Origin: Apostichopus japonicus
Lineage: Eukaryota; Echinodermata; Holothuroidea; Aspidochirotida; Stichopodidae
Direction: 5' to 3'
Assembly (NCBI RefSeq): GCF_037975245.1
Contig: NC_092576.1
Span: 25,867,611 to 25,931,610, forward strand
Length of the DNA stretch: 64,000 bases
Both the position numbers and the translations under genes were made by a program. Shown piece by piece: positions 50,777 through 61,997 of the stretch (positions within the stretch are counted from its first letter, which is position 1; each line of letters begins with the position of its first letter). The notes beneath the pieces are model-generated. The model was not told the origin of the DNA. It saw only the letters and a program-made list of their open reading frames with translations, and did no database searches.

Positions 50777-53700
50777 GTAAGTATAATTAATAAATATGTG
50801 AATAATATTAGTAATTAATACAATAACTAATTAATATTAATGGTGTGAACAAGATAGGAATGATTAATATAGTCAATATTTAATAATTACTGAAGGTTTA
50901 TTGATATTTTTAGATAATTGTAGAAGGAAAACAAATAAATTGAAGAAATTGAATAGAGAAATAAAGTACCAATCAAAGAACGGTCATTAGGTGAGGAATA
51001 TGATTAATGGGAGAGTAAAATAGAGACAAAATGAGACAGATAAACATATTTACAAATATAAAAATGAAAGATTGACTTGTATTGCAGTAAGAATGATAAC
51101 AAATATATCTAGCGTTAGAGGAGAAGACATTAGTTTAAATGGTTTAGATTAATTATTAATAAAATTGACTAAGGAATCTAAGAGAGAAATAGATCCAAAA
51201 AAATAAGAAGAGAAAATGGGGCTAAATTTTTAGTTTAACAAACTTGACAACATCAACAGTGAAAGAAATTATTTACCTTAATTAGTTAAGAAGCTGAATA
51301 AATAAGTTTTGTTTTATGAGAATGAAATCTACCAACAATTTGCATGTCTTGAACAAATGTATCAAATACGGAAGTATATACGTAACCTCCACCAGGTTCC
51401 CCTTCCACACCCCTAGTCCTTTCGAATGCCATTTCCTTATCATTAAATTCTTCCAATGTGAATTTCCCATCCAATACCACAGCAAAAATATATCGGCCCC
51501 AATACCAAGCCCACCTACGCACTGTTGTTCCTACTACCTGCAAAGCATGCCCTGAACCAATGTATAGACTACACAATTATATATACCCTCTCTCACGCCC
51601 CTCCCGCACCCCTCAAATGTCATTTCCCTGAACTTGTTAAATGTGTCCTATACGCTATTTAATATCCACGCCCAGCACCGCAAACACATTTCCTTAACAC
51701 CCCCATCCACTCCCCGGCACACGCACACTGTTCCATTTCTCCTATATATGTTTTAATCCGTTTTCATCAGGCTAATGATCCTCTTAAACCCTTCCTAACC
51801 CCCCCCCCCCCCGGCAGCCCACCATAATCCACTCCCCGGCACATGCACACTGTTCCATTTCTCCTATATTTGTTTTATTCCGTTTTCATCAGGCTAATCA
51901 TCCTCTTTAACCCTTCCTAATCCCCCCCGGCACCCCACCCCACCATCATCCACTACCCGGCACACACACACTGTTCCAATTCTCCTATATTTGTTTTATC
52001 TGGCAAACCTCCGCTTTAACCCCTCCCCCAACCCGCACCCCACCCACACCACCATCCACCCCCCCCCCACTCGGCGCACGCACTGTTCCATTTCTCCTAT
52101 ATATGTTTTCATCCGTTTTCATCAGGCTAATCATCCTCTTTAACCCTTCCTAATCCCCCCCCGGCACCCCACCCCACCATCATCCACTACCCGGATCACA
52201 GACACACTGTTCCATTTCTCCTATATTTGTTTTAATCCATATTTTCATCAAAATGACAATTTACAACAGATAACGTAAATCGTATATACCCTACAGTGTG
52301 TACACATTCATCATATATCTGTACAGTTAACTGGTTCTACGCTTTTCTACTCAGACAGTTCACACACATTTTTCAATGCTAAAAGTCTATTGAACTTCGT
52401 TCATCATTTTCTTGCTAAAGATGTACAGCAATCTTTTCACTATACAGACATTTTCAATAGTTTAACATTTTCTTTTGTTCAACACCTGTCAATCAAATAC
52501 TTGAACAATGCAATGAAAAGAAGTTGTATTCAGTGAAAGAGACGCGCGCGTCCCAGTGAAAAGAAAATGTATTCAATAATAGATACGCGCGTGTCCTATA
52601 AATAACACCTGGCATCTACAAACAAACAAGTACCTGGAGGTTGCTATGGATACGCCTAGACACTGTCTGGGTTTGTTGGTCGGCCTGGCACGTAGATTGT
52701 TGTCAATGATTTTTACTTTCTTTGGGGAAGCAATACGTTGTTATTTAATAGGATGTGAAATGTACAGCTTAAGCATGCGAAAATAATCACGTATTTTCGA
52801 AGGTAAAATTTCTAATAAGACGACCAAACGAACATTATATTAAAACCTGTTGGTGTTTAAGTAAGTTAGGGCGAGCATTGTACTTGAAGAAATTAGACAA
52901 AACAAAATCCCCCAAAATAAAGAATGCAGAGACCAATTTTGTTAGGAGACATGTGTTATGTTTATGTGTTATGAAAGTTGATGCTAGTGGGAATTGGAAA
53001 TTTATAACTGGAGGACAGGACAAGGGGTGTTTATTTTTTTTGAGGGGGGGGGGGGTTAGTCCCCAGAATAAAATAATGCCAGGAATATTACAAAGCACTC
53101 TAGTGTACAGTATATACATTTATAACGTGTGTGTGCGGTTCAACCTAAACAGTAAAGAAAAAAATCGACATTTTTTCCAAATGTTACAGAATAGAACTGT
53201 CATGCAAACACCATCCATCTAACCAAAATTTCTCAAAGGGAATAACCACGGCGCCCCCTAGTACCCCTCACCTTGACGGACGGGCATAATATATTTGCTC
53301 CCCCACCCCCTCCCCCTCCCCACCCCCTCCCCCACCCCCACCCCCACCCCCCGTTAGCAGAGCCAAAAATCGTTGTTGTTTCCATGGATATGGGTATCGT
53401 AGTGTTGTGAAGTTTGGTGAATGTAGATTACGTACGCATTATTTCCAGTCGTTAAATGTTAACATTCAGTATATAAGGCTTTGCATAACTTTGATGGCCT
53501 TGTCCGTACTAGCAGTCAAGTGCGTCATTCTGACCGAATTATAATTAATGTAAAGGTAAATCATCGCCTTTTTATAACGGGTATCACACCTTCAGCTTTA
53601 TAATAATTTAGATTGTAATATTGGTAACATTTATTCTTCCACCGTTTACGTATCTTGTATAAGCGGCACCTGGTAGTCGATAATTAAAAACAGAAGTAGT

Positions 53701-53777
53701 TACACTGGATGGAAAGTGCTTGAATTTTATATGACGTCACAATTATAATTACAATGAATCTCTTTCTTCCTCTTCAG
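50777..53777 (+). other. NLR intron 12
   Basis: 3 kb holding the 120-bp minisatellite (about 51.70-52.24 kb), a short duplication with gacgcgcgcgtccc / tacgcgcgtgtcc near 52540-52600, and a 70-bp C-rich tract at about 53280-53352. Confidence 0.55.
51700..52240. repeat. About 120-bp minisatellite with poly-C
   Basis: Five copies of cactgttccatttctcctat atttgtttt...catcaggctaat...cttcctaa(C)n, starting near 51727, 51848, 51970, 52082 and 52206. The third copy differs (tctggcaaacctccgc). Unit length varies mostly through the C runs. Confidence 0.8.
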
Positions 53778-53851
53778 TTTTTATGATTGTCTGCTGCCAC
53801 CTACTATTGCATCTTCCTCTCTGTCAAACCTGGAAGCAAGGAATGTCGACG
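53778..53851 (+). CDS. NLR cassette 3, exon b3
   Basis: 74 nt, phase 2 to 1 (one codon shorter than b1 and b2). T completes Ser with AG of a3, then FYDCLLPPTIASSSLSNLEA and RNVDG. Acceptor ttcttcctcttcag is strong; donor gtacag is weak. Highly similar to b1 (F-D-N-C-LLPP). Confidence 0.82.
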
Positions 53852-54024
53852 GTACAGTATAAAGCTCGCATTGATATCATGTGGTTTTTACCAGGGAGAA
53901 TTGTAATGGTTAGGGGGGTGGGGGGTTGGTGAAACTTAAAGGACAAATACCCCTGGACATATACCCCCGGACTCATACCGTGCACTTCCAGGAAAACACT
54001 AGATTAGAATAAGCAAAACAAGGG

Positions 54025-54300
54025 GAGGGTGGTGGCCGAGTGGCTAATGCATTGGGTTTATATAAGATCTCAGGATTGTGGGTTCGATTCCAGATCTCGC
54101 CATTATGTTGTGTCCTTGGGCAAGGCACTTTTATATCGACTGCCCCTCTCCATCCAGGTATATAAATGGGTACATGTGAGGTAACTTAGGCCTGTGCGCT
54201 GGATTCTCGGCAGCCAGCCTGATGACCAGGGATTCAAAGCGCTTCTTCAGATGACTGTGCCATATAAAGCGCTATACAAAACTAACATAGCATAACATAA
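54025..54300 (+). mobile_element. tRNA-derived SINE
   Basis: The head is tRNA-like (Ser/Leu type): ggtggccgagtggctaatgc at 54031-54050 serves as pol III A box, and GGTTCGATTCC at 54081-54091 as B box. A non-tRNA body follows with ttgtgtccttgggcaaggca, and the tail ends in aaagcgctatacaaaactaa and short ATAAC units, as expected of a LINE-mobilised tail. Exact ends are approximate. Confidence 0.8.
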
Positions 54301-54614
54301 CAAATCATCAAGTAAAATTACTCAGAAGAAAACTGGAAAATGGTAAGTCGCAATAAGCCGGAAATGTTCTGAGATTAATAATACAGAATAGTTTGACTAT
54401 AACTAATAGTAAATTAATAATTACTACCGTCAGTGACCAATGCCCACCCCCCCCCCCTCGTGCTTCTTCAACTGCCGTCTCCACCTATCTTGCCCCTGGC
54501 CTCAGTCCATTGTCAAACCCTATCCAGGAGTTTTGGGGGCTTATATATGAAAGGCTTGAATCTTTTTAAAAAGTCGAGATGAGGTTCAAAGAGCCAGAAG
54601 CACACGACGATCCT

Positions 54615-54815
54615 ACGGTGGGTAGTTGTCCGTTTTTTTGTTTGTTATGGGGGTAATTGTTCGGGGATATATGTCCGAGTGGTAGTTGTCCTGGGGGGGT
54701 TGTTGTCCGGGGTGGTATTTGCCGGGGGTAATTGTCCGGTGGGTAATCGCCCGGGGGTTATTGACTGGGGGGTAATCGTCCGGGGGTAAGTGTTTGGGGG
54801 GTATTTGTTCGGTCA
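54615..54815 (+). repeat. G-rich tandem array, possible G-quadruplexes
   Basis: About a dozen imperfect units near GGGGGTAATTGTCC (roughly 15 bp), with runs of 4-7 G on the + strand separated by short AT-containing loops. It would be G-rich in the NLR transcript. Confidence 0.7.
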
Positions 54816-55329
54816 CGTCTTTTTCGATAAGACAAAAGGTCCAAAGGGGAATATGTTTACTCAAGTAAAGCAGCCGGTTGGTTCTTAGGGTACGGAATTA
54901 GGTTTGTGATGTGTCTTTTTGTTGAGCAAGATTATTTGAACTTTTACCATTATTTGGATTGTAGTTGTTTTGATCATATGTTTTGTAGATTTTCTCAGGT
55001 TATATTTCTATGTAAATCAATTAAAACGGGACATTTACAAATAACAGACTGTGACGGTTATAATGGCCAATATTCTCCGGTTTTACTTTCAAATTTAAAA
55101 CACTGAAATACTCTTTAAACTGTATTGGTGATATGTCCCTGATTATGACACAATATTAAATAAAATAGCTATTAATTATTAACCTAATATTGATAATTGT
55201 TTCAATTAATGAATATCATAACATGTGTCAAGTTCGGAAGGACGAGAAGGTAGTATACTCTCCATCTTTCGAGTAATGACATAAATGTGAGGGTTAATGT
55301 ACAATATCCTCTTTGTATATTTACGTGAT

Positions 55330-57283
55330 AGTGCTCGACTGATAATCGGTTAGATAATCGGCATCCGACCGATTATCAGACAATCGGTAAATAATCAGCT
55401 TCGGCAAAATTCATAGCGCTACCGATTATGCGGAACCGATTTTTACGTTCCACGTAAAGGATTGTATTTTTCCGCGCTTTTGATTCAGCACAGCCACAAC
55501 GGGAGAAAAATGTAGATCATTCGATGCAACGCTATTGAAAGCCGGGAAGGAAACGGTATCGCAAGTCCCTCACGCGAGATTGTACTAATGCTCTCTAATA
55601 TAGCATCCAGTTTTGGCAGGTAACATCATACAGTATACCCGCAATAAGCTTAGGGGGCGACGATTTTTTTTTCACTTCGCTGACTGCATCTTATAGAACC
55701 TTCTATTATCCATGTTTAACGATTGATAAGAACGATTGATTGTCTTGACTAAATATAAAACGAAAGCAATATACTTTAAAACACTTTGGCCGTTTCACCG
55801 TATAGTGAAAACTGGAAAGTGAAAACGATAACATTAGGATTGGTTCGTTGTGAGTTCTACGTACATTAGGCTAGTCTGGCTAGAGAAAGGTTGAGCTTCA
55901 TAACTGTTCAGTTTGAAAGTACGACCAAGATTTTACAAATGTGATAAAATGATGAAATCATGGCGCCAAATACTCCTAAAAGTGTTTGGCGACAGTCCTC
56001 GGTAGTTCTACTGCATTTCAGTATTGTGTGATTAGGCAAACATTCTTACGCATATTGTTGCATAAAACCCGAAGCAACTTTTTTTCCCTGACCGCATGTA
56101 CCATACGTGCTAAAATAACCCCTTTGCAGTAACTGAACTCCTTTACCGCAACCGACAAATGCAAGTCTTATTTCTAGCGACAACCGCGACAAAGACGATT
56201 GGACTTTAGTGTGTGATTTCTTCCTAATGAAGTTAAGTAAATGGAGAAGTGCTATTGACTTACTGTGTATGATCGTTTGAAACAACGTTCGATCGGAAGG
56301 TTTCCCTCGAGGATGTTAATAATTGAAAACTTGAAGCAAAAGTTCTGGATTGTTTATTTTTCATGATAAAATAAAACTGTTAGCAAACTGCTTATCCACT
56401 AAAGAGCATGTGTAAGAGAATGCGTTAAAGTAACTTACTTTTATACATTATTTTTCATATCAGATTACAGTGGCGTAGGAAGGTACTTTTGAGTGGGTGG
56501 CTGAAGACTGATGGCCGGCCTGGGGGAGGGGACACCCCCTCCTCTTTGGAATTTTTTGGCATTTCCAGGTCGCCTCAGATGCAATGTGGTGCAATGTAGC
56601 ACACTTCAACACCCACTCCATTTTGTAAAAACTTTTGCATTTTCACCTGGCCTTAGATGCAATTTGGTGCTCCAAATGAGATTTTTTTTCTCATTTGGAA
56701 ATGAAAAAGGGGTTTTCTGACTTGCGAAGCGGGGGGGCGGAATGATACTTCCGCCCCTCCATATTTTTCACTGGGGAACTGGCGCCCCCCAGCCCCCCGG
56801 TTCCTACGCCTTGTGATATATTTTGATATCAGATTACGAAATAACAAATATGCTATTTCCATGCGATATACTTTTCACTTTATTTTCGTTGGAGTTGAAA
56901 CACTGAAAATGGTTATTATACCGGTTGTGAAAGCTGTCCCTGACCTTTTTTTCGCATTTCGTAGCCAATGGCTACTACTTTCCTCCTTCTGTAGTCTGTA
57001 CAGCACTGTCAATTACTGTGTTGTGGCGGGATTGCAATATTGCGACTCCTCGATATAAATGTACAGCGCCCTATGTATGTGTTGCGGTGTTCTTTATTTG
57101 CTCAATTACACTTTACTGTGAAACGTTAATTCGTTCATTTACATCTTTGAATGTATTGGCCTAGAATTTGATAATCATACTTTAGGCCAGTTCCACGAAA
57201 ATGATGAAATAATTGGTAATCGGCATCGGCCCGCGGGCCGGTAATCGGTAAAACCGATTATCATATAATCGGTCGAACACCAG
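55330..57283. mobile_element. Non-autonomous hAT-type element, about 2 kb
   Basis: The left end agtgctcgactgataatcgg and right end ccgattatcatataatcggt cgaacaccag are inverted relatives, each with further aatcgg/ccgatt copies inside. Flanks are tacgtgat (55322-55329) and tacgtgac (57284-57291), an 8-bp duplication with one mismatch. No transposase frame recognised. A younger MITE sits at 56468-56813. Confidence 0.7.
56468..56813. mobile_element. hAT-type MITE nested in the 2-kb hAT element
   Basis: Left end CAGTGGCGTAGGAAGG, right end GGTTCCTACGCCTTG; the interior is close to the copy at 35503-35870. The 11-bp string atatcagatta precedes it directly (56457-56467) and recurs at 56826-56836, 12 bp beyond the right end. 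Confidence 0.8.
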
Positions 57284-57434
57284 TACGTGACGGGGTGAGG
57301 GGATGGTTGGGTGTAGGGGGATGGGTGGATGATGGTCCCTATGGTAAGTTAACTACGAATTCCCAGTTTCTCAATTATGGCATGCATGGTCAATTTACAA
57401 TATTGACTATAGTCTTCTGTTCTATCCATTTTAG

Positions 57435-57532
57435 TTTTCTGGAATCCTTACGGAGATAAGGAACGCAATTATCTTCTGGATCTTCAGTCTGGTCGCTGGC
57501 TTCTGGTCAAAGATCCTGAGTCATTCTTTCCT
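57435..57532 (+). CDS. NLR cassette 3, exon c3
   Basis: 98 nt, phase 1 to 0: G+TT gives Val, then FWNPYGDKERNYLLDLQSGR and WLLVKDPESFFP. It keeps the V-x-W...LQSG-x-W pattern of c1 and c2 but is longer on both sides. Acceptor tctatccattttag, donor gtaagt. Confidence 0.82.
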
Positions 57533-59292
57533 GTAAGTAATGCGTCTGAGTTATCATCACGTTTAAATGTTTACTTTAGGTACAAACATCAGTTTGATTT
57601 GTCGTAGACAGTTTGAAAGAAATGAGTTTCTGCATAAATTCATCCTTTAGTATGCATTATAGTTGTTGACATCAGTTTGCTTTTAACACTAAAGCGTTAA
57701 GACATTTCCAGACGGAGCGCAGATACACATACCTGTTGCTCTTCATGAGTGTGAGGTTATTAGCTTAAGAAGTTGACTTCCCGGCGTTAATTTCCGAAAT
57801 CATACAGATACGGCGCCATCTTGTAGGGATTTCCTTCACATACGTACCGCCCACCTCCACCACCATCCATTTTGCTCACACATCAGGCAGATTCATAAAT
57901 GTGAAATTCCGAGTTTAAATTCGCTTCAAATTAGTGAAATTCCATGTTCATGGCATTCGGAATAGAAGTGGACTGTGAAGACAGTTTTATGAATCTGAAG
58001 TACTGTATGTTATACAGTTTTAAATTTTTCATTTGAATATATGATCTTACTAGAAGTTCATAATATTTCTATGCATTTCCTGCAGTAAATCGTTGGATCC
58101 AAGTTAAGAAAGTCTAACATATTATGGTTAACATTGTAAATTCCTATTTGTCATGACGTATTTACTTCCCGTCTTCTACTTTAAATATCAAACCAAAGTT
58201 ATAACGAAATGATCATTAAATATTAAATGGTTGCAATCACTGCCAGCATAAAGTACAGAAGAGCTAGCTTTACCCATGACGTCATTCAAAAAAAGACAAC
58301 TAGAACACTTTCATGCCAAAGAAATTATAGAACGAAGGTTCTAACAACCAACTGCTGTATCTGCTATATTATGATTTTTTTTCCCGTCATATTAAAACTA
58401 CCTATATTAAAATGTTCATGTTACACATATCGACTGTTGTTGATAAATGTGTATAGTGAGGTAAGGCAAGGCTACAGTAAGTAACCAAATAACAGAAATA
58501 TTCATTGAACACATGGCTGTATTAGGGGTGGGGGTGTGCTAGTGTGAACCCCTCCCCCATTCATATTCATCAATATATTCATATCCATTGAACACATGGC
58601 TGTAGCTAGAAGGGGGTGTCCTGATGTGCACTAACCCTCCCCCCCCCCCCTTAGTCCAGTTACCAGTCAGCTAAATGAAGGAAATAGAAAAAATGAGAGA
58701 AGTAATGAAGAGAAGAAAGAAGAGAGAATAAATAAAGGAGAGAGGAAAGAGAGGCAGTAGATAATAAGCGGGGTTGGCCTGGCCCGGGTACTAGTAAGGG
58801 GGTTGCCATGCCACAGCCCCTCACCCTCGAAAAAACAAATAATGATAATAAAAATAAAAAAAATAAACTAATTATTTATGTGGGATGCTAATAGTGGCTA
58901 GCTATAGACAAAAGGAGTAAATTGTTCCTATTTTTGTTAATCATTGTTGTTTATGCCAGTCTAATATTCTGCTAAAATTAATATTTTGATCAAACAAAAG
59001 GAAAAATTAAGAGACCTTAACTGGAGAATGAGAAATCCTAAACATATATAAGCAGTTCAACGCTTTGCCAAGAGCACCATTACATCCAAGCCACCTAACA
59101 TCACAACAATGTCTCCACTTATACCCCTACGTCAGGGCAGCATTCCCCTGCACAAGGTGACAAGGGAAGGTATTTTCATCTTTAGTCGGCAAACATTGCA
59201 ACCCCCACACCCCTTCTGCATCTATAATGATCTGGCATTGCACCTGATTAAATATCATTTTCCTTAACAATTTTTATATGCTTTAATTACAG
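57533..59292 (+). other. NLR intron 14
   Basis: 1.76 kb. An imperfect duplication lies at about 58500-58660 (cattgaacacatggctgta, followed by G-rich then C-rich runs in each copy). No exon recognised. Confidence 0.5.
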
Positions 59293-59340
59293 AAGTTGAA
59301 AATTCGGGAAGAACTGACGGATGCTGATTATGCAAATGAG
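59293..59340 (+). CDS. NLR small exon after c3 (d3 position, tentative)
   Basis: Acceptor tgctttaattacag, 16 codons KLKIREELTDADYANE, donor gtaaaa. An alternative donor at 59374 (gtatgtgag) would add 11 codons, also in phase 0. It occupies the place of a d exon but lacks the LQR.TIQLL motif, so it is either a strongly diverged d3 or a different exon. Confidence 0.45.
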
Positions 59341-59761
59341 GTAAAACACGGAATATTCGTCAGATTTGAAATTGTATGTGAGAAGGGGGGGGGGTGGAGG
59401 AGGCGTTTGTGTGGGCTGGGTGTAGAGATGAATGAGGCTCTGCAAGTTCTCACTAGTAATCGATCATTTTTGGGATGGTTGGTCAGGGTTTAGAAATGTG
59501 TGTAACAAATGACATAGGCCTGTTAAACGCATTAGTTCTGCATCATTGACACTAAACAGCTAAACGTTATGTTTCTACATATTTATTTAGATATTCTGGC
59601 GTTGATGTAGGTTGCGACTACATGTGTTTTTAAAAAAAATCAGTGCAACTCTTTTAATGTCTCATTTTTTACCTCAAGGATATTTAAAAGTGACGCTATG
59701 CCATGAAACAATTTGCTCCGTAAATGCATTTTTAAAGGATACTTAATCATGATACCTTTTC

Positions 59762-61269
59762 GGTTCCTTGCTTTAGCGAAAGGAACCTATGCAGTCAACT
59801 TGCGTGTGTGTGTGGGTGTAAGCGTGTGTGTCTGTGACACTTGCTTGAGTATACTGTAACTCAACAAGGAAAAGTTGAACTTGACTCAAACTTGGTATAT
59901 AGATCCGCCATAGTAAGAAGGTGTGCCCTATTGTTTTTGGTGCCTGTAAAGGTCACCAAAGGTCAGTTGGGGGCCAACACCAAATGAATAAACAAAGCAA
60001 TAACTCCCATTGACAGGGTATGACATGGTTGATATTTTAGGACGAGTTGTAAATGGGTTAAGGGATTATTTCCAAACAAAACGGTGATGTGATCAAAGGT
60101 CAATTAGGGGTAAAGAACTATATAGTATTATTGAAATAACTTGAGAACAAAATGTCCGTGAAGGTTGGGAGTTACTCTATTGTAATCCAATAGTGAACCC
60201 GCATCTGTGTGACCTTTGACCTCCGGTGACCTTTACTAATTTGTTGGGTTATATACAGTTTTGTTGCCATGTTCAGATCTCAAATGTTCTGATCAAAATT
60301 GTCCATGAGTTGACCCCTGTGCGACCTTCGTGTGTGAAGTTATCAGAGGTCAAAGTTTTGTTTTGTTCATAAGTATAGTTCAGATTGTCGTACAGAATTG
60401 TCATGTTGCTTTCCAGGAAGAGAATGTCAAACTACATATGACCAGGGGGTCAAAAGGTCAAATCTTGGAAAAACATGCTTATTTTGGAATATACGGGGCA
60501 AAGAAAAAAGTGTGTCAATATTTTGATGTATGATAGAACTATGTGTGCTCTATAGAAACAACCATCCTATGATCGTACGTACAGTTTTCAAGTTATGGGG
60601 AGCCAAAGGTTGGTTTTGATATATTTTTAGCAATACTCTGTGTGTGTACATTAGAGCACAACACGTTTTTATGACATAGTACAGGCGCTTTGCCAGGAAT
60701 TTGCCAAGGAGGGGGCAAAACTCAAAATGTAAGCGTAGCGCCACCATTGGTTTTCGCAAAGTGCCCTAACAAAATGTTGGCCGAAAATGCCACCCAGATA
60801 GCTGGAAATGGCACTTCCCAGGCATAAAAACGCATAAAAATAGGGGAATTACTAGCAATATGGTAACAAAAAATACTACAAAATATGCTCAGGGAGGGAT
60901 CGGCTCCCCCTTCGCCCCTCTCTCCCCATTGGTTACGCGCCTTTTTTGAAATAACCGTTATGTGATCCAAGGTCAATTATGGGTCAACATGTGTTTATTT
61001 TTAGCAATAACTTCAGAAACTCCCACTAACAGGGTACTTTGGGACTAGCTGTGAATGGGGTACGGGATTATTTCCAAACATAACCGTCACGTTCCAGCTA
61101 TTAACATTTAGGACAGAGTGCATATCCCTCTTAAGTTGGACACCTGGTTCTCAACAGGTTCTCAATGACCAACAGTTGATTTGTGATAGTTTTGAGAATA
61201 AAATTGTGTGTACATTCAATTAACAATTTTAGGACAGTTCTGCTCCATAGCGCCCTTGGGCTCTTGTTA
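59762..61269 (+). repeat. Large dispersed repeat, copy III
   Basis: Begins ggttccttgctttagcgaaa ggaacctatg and ends agcgcccttgggctcttgtt. It holds the AGGTCA-CCAA-AGGTCA direct repeat at 59950-59965 and the same block order as copies I and II (gtgatcaaaggtcaattagg, gaacccgcatctgtgtgacc). It is interrupted by a MITE at 60682-60942. Confidence 0.75.
60682..60942 (-). mobile_element. Old hAT-type MITE nested in repeat copy III
   Basis: Left end CAGGCGCTTTGCCAGG, right end TTGGTTACGCGCCT. Internal gtaagcgtagcgccaccatt and agctggaaatggcacttccc are the reverse complement of the blocks in the 38555-38834 copy. No target duplication visible. Confidence 0.65.
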
Positions 61270-61404
61270 TATAATCTACACATCTCCGCTGTGTGGTCTC
61301 TAATGCTATATAGTTAAGCTCACACTATTAATGAATAATAATATCACAATATTTATTTTCCCAATATTTATATTTTATCTAATTTATTCTTTCGTTTTAC
61401 TTAG

Positions 61405-61430
61405 GTCGAAGCCTTCCGGAATCGCTTCAG
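61405..61430 (+). CDS. NLR micro-exon (remnant of an a exon, tentative)
   Basis: 26 nt between tttcgttttacttag and gtaggc: VEAFRNRF plus 2 nt, phase 0 to 2. The end resembles the close of the a exons (S-Q-RFK-T-L), and the phase 2 junction with the next exon is the same as every a-b junction. Confidence 0.45.
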
Positions 61431-61750
61431 GTAGGCCTTTATCAACACTCACCAGTTTTGGTCATAAACTAGACAGAACCCTCATTCCCCACATTATTAA
61501 TAACGTTAAATTGAAATGAATTATAATGTTGTTTATGTTCAACAAAATCTACAATCCATAATTTGGAAGGATTTAAGCTTGTAACAGTTCAGACTCTTAA
61601 TGTATCCATTCATTTTGTGTCCAGATTTAATTGTGATAAGACTATCATGTAAAATATTGAATCCGAGAACTGAAATTTTTAATGATGTAAGCCATTCAAA
61701 TGGTAAGGAAATACAGTTCCATATAATTCATCATTAAAAGTAAATTTCAG

Positions 61751-61997
61751 AGAATCCTCGTTTGTTATTCCACCAATCACTAATTTGGATTCATCAACCT
61801 TGAAATTATTTCAAACACCTACTATTGAACATCACCAAGAAAATCATGGGGATATAAAAATACAACATTCTGAGGATAGATTGCTGTCAGATGTACACTG
61901 GGGACCACAGTGGAAATACGTCTGCTGGACAAACCATTCTGTGTTATTCCTACACCATGTGATTTTTGTTGTATTTTGTAAGTTTGGTGTGAAATAA
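61751..61997 (+). CDS. NLR terminal exon (b-like start, new C-terminus)
   Basis: The acceptor ataaaagtaaatttcag ends at 61750. The first base completes Arg (AG+A), then ESSFVIPPITNLDSSTLKLF, which resembles the b exons (F...LPP.I...S.S.L). The frame continues through HWGPQWKYVCW and a hydrophobic end (VLFLHHVIFVVFC) to TAA at 61995-61997. AATAAA at 61993-61998 overlaps the stop codon and is the nearest poly(A) signal. About 82 residues. The hydrophobic tail could be a membrane anchor or read-through of former intron. Confidence 0.5.

Larger units (their letters stand above)
53852..57434 (+). other. NLR intron 13
   Basis: 3.6 kb with a tRNA-derived SINE, a G-rich array and a 2-kb hAT element containing a nested MITE, each listed separately. 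Confidence 0.6.
59341..61404 (+). other. NLR intron 15
   Basis: Mostly dispersed repeat copy III (59762-61269) with an old MITE inside (60682-60942). Confidence 0.55.
15740..61997 (+). other. NLR-type receptor gene: DED-like, NACHT and cassette-repeat C-terminus (whole gene model)
   Basis: Coding exons: 15740-15791, 19740-20003, 22805-24348, 28359-28576, 31237-31313, 31602-31654, 33228-33347, 44751-44953, 46060-46136, 47018-47094, 47674-47802, 50571-50776, 53778-53851, 57435-57532, 59293-59340, 61405-61430, 61751-61997. Every junction keeps the frame, giving about 1,170 residues. The order DED-like adaptor, NACHT ATPase and repetitive LRR-like sensor region is that of a cytosolic innate immune NLR: ligand binding at the C-terminus would release NACHT oligomerisation, and the N-terminal death fold would recruit signalling partners. 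That role is known for the family; here it is inferred. The 3' part (59293 onward) is the least certain. Confidence 0.75.
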
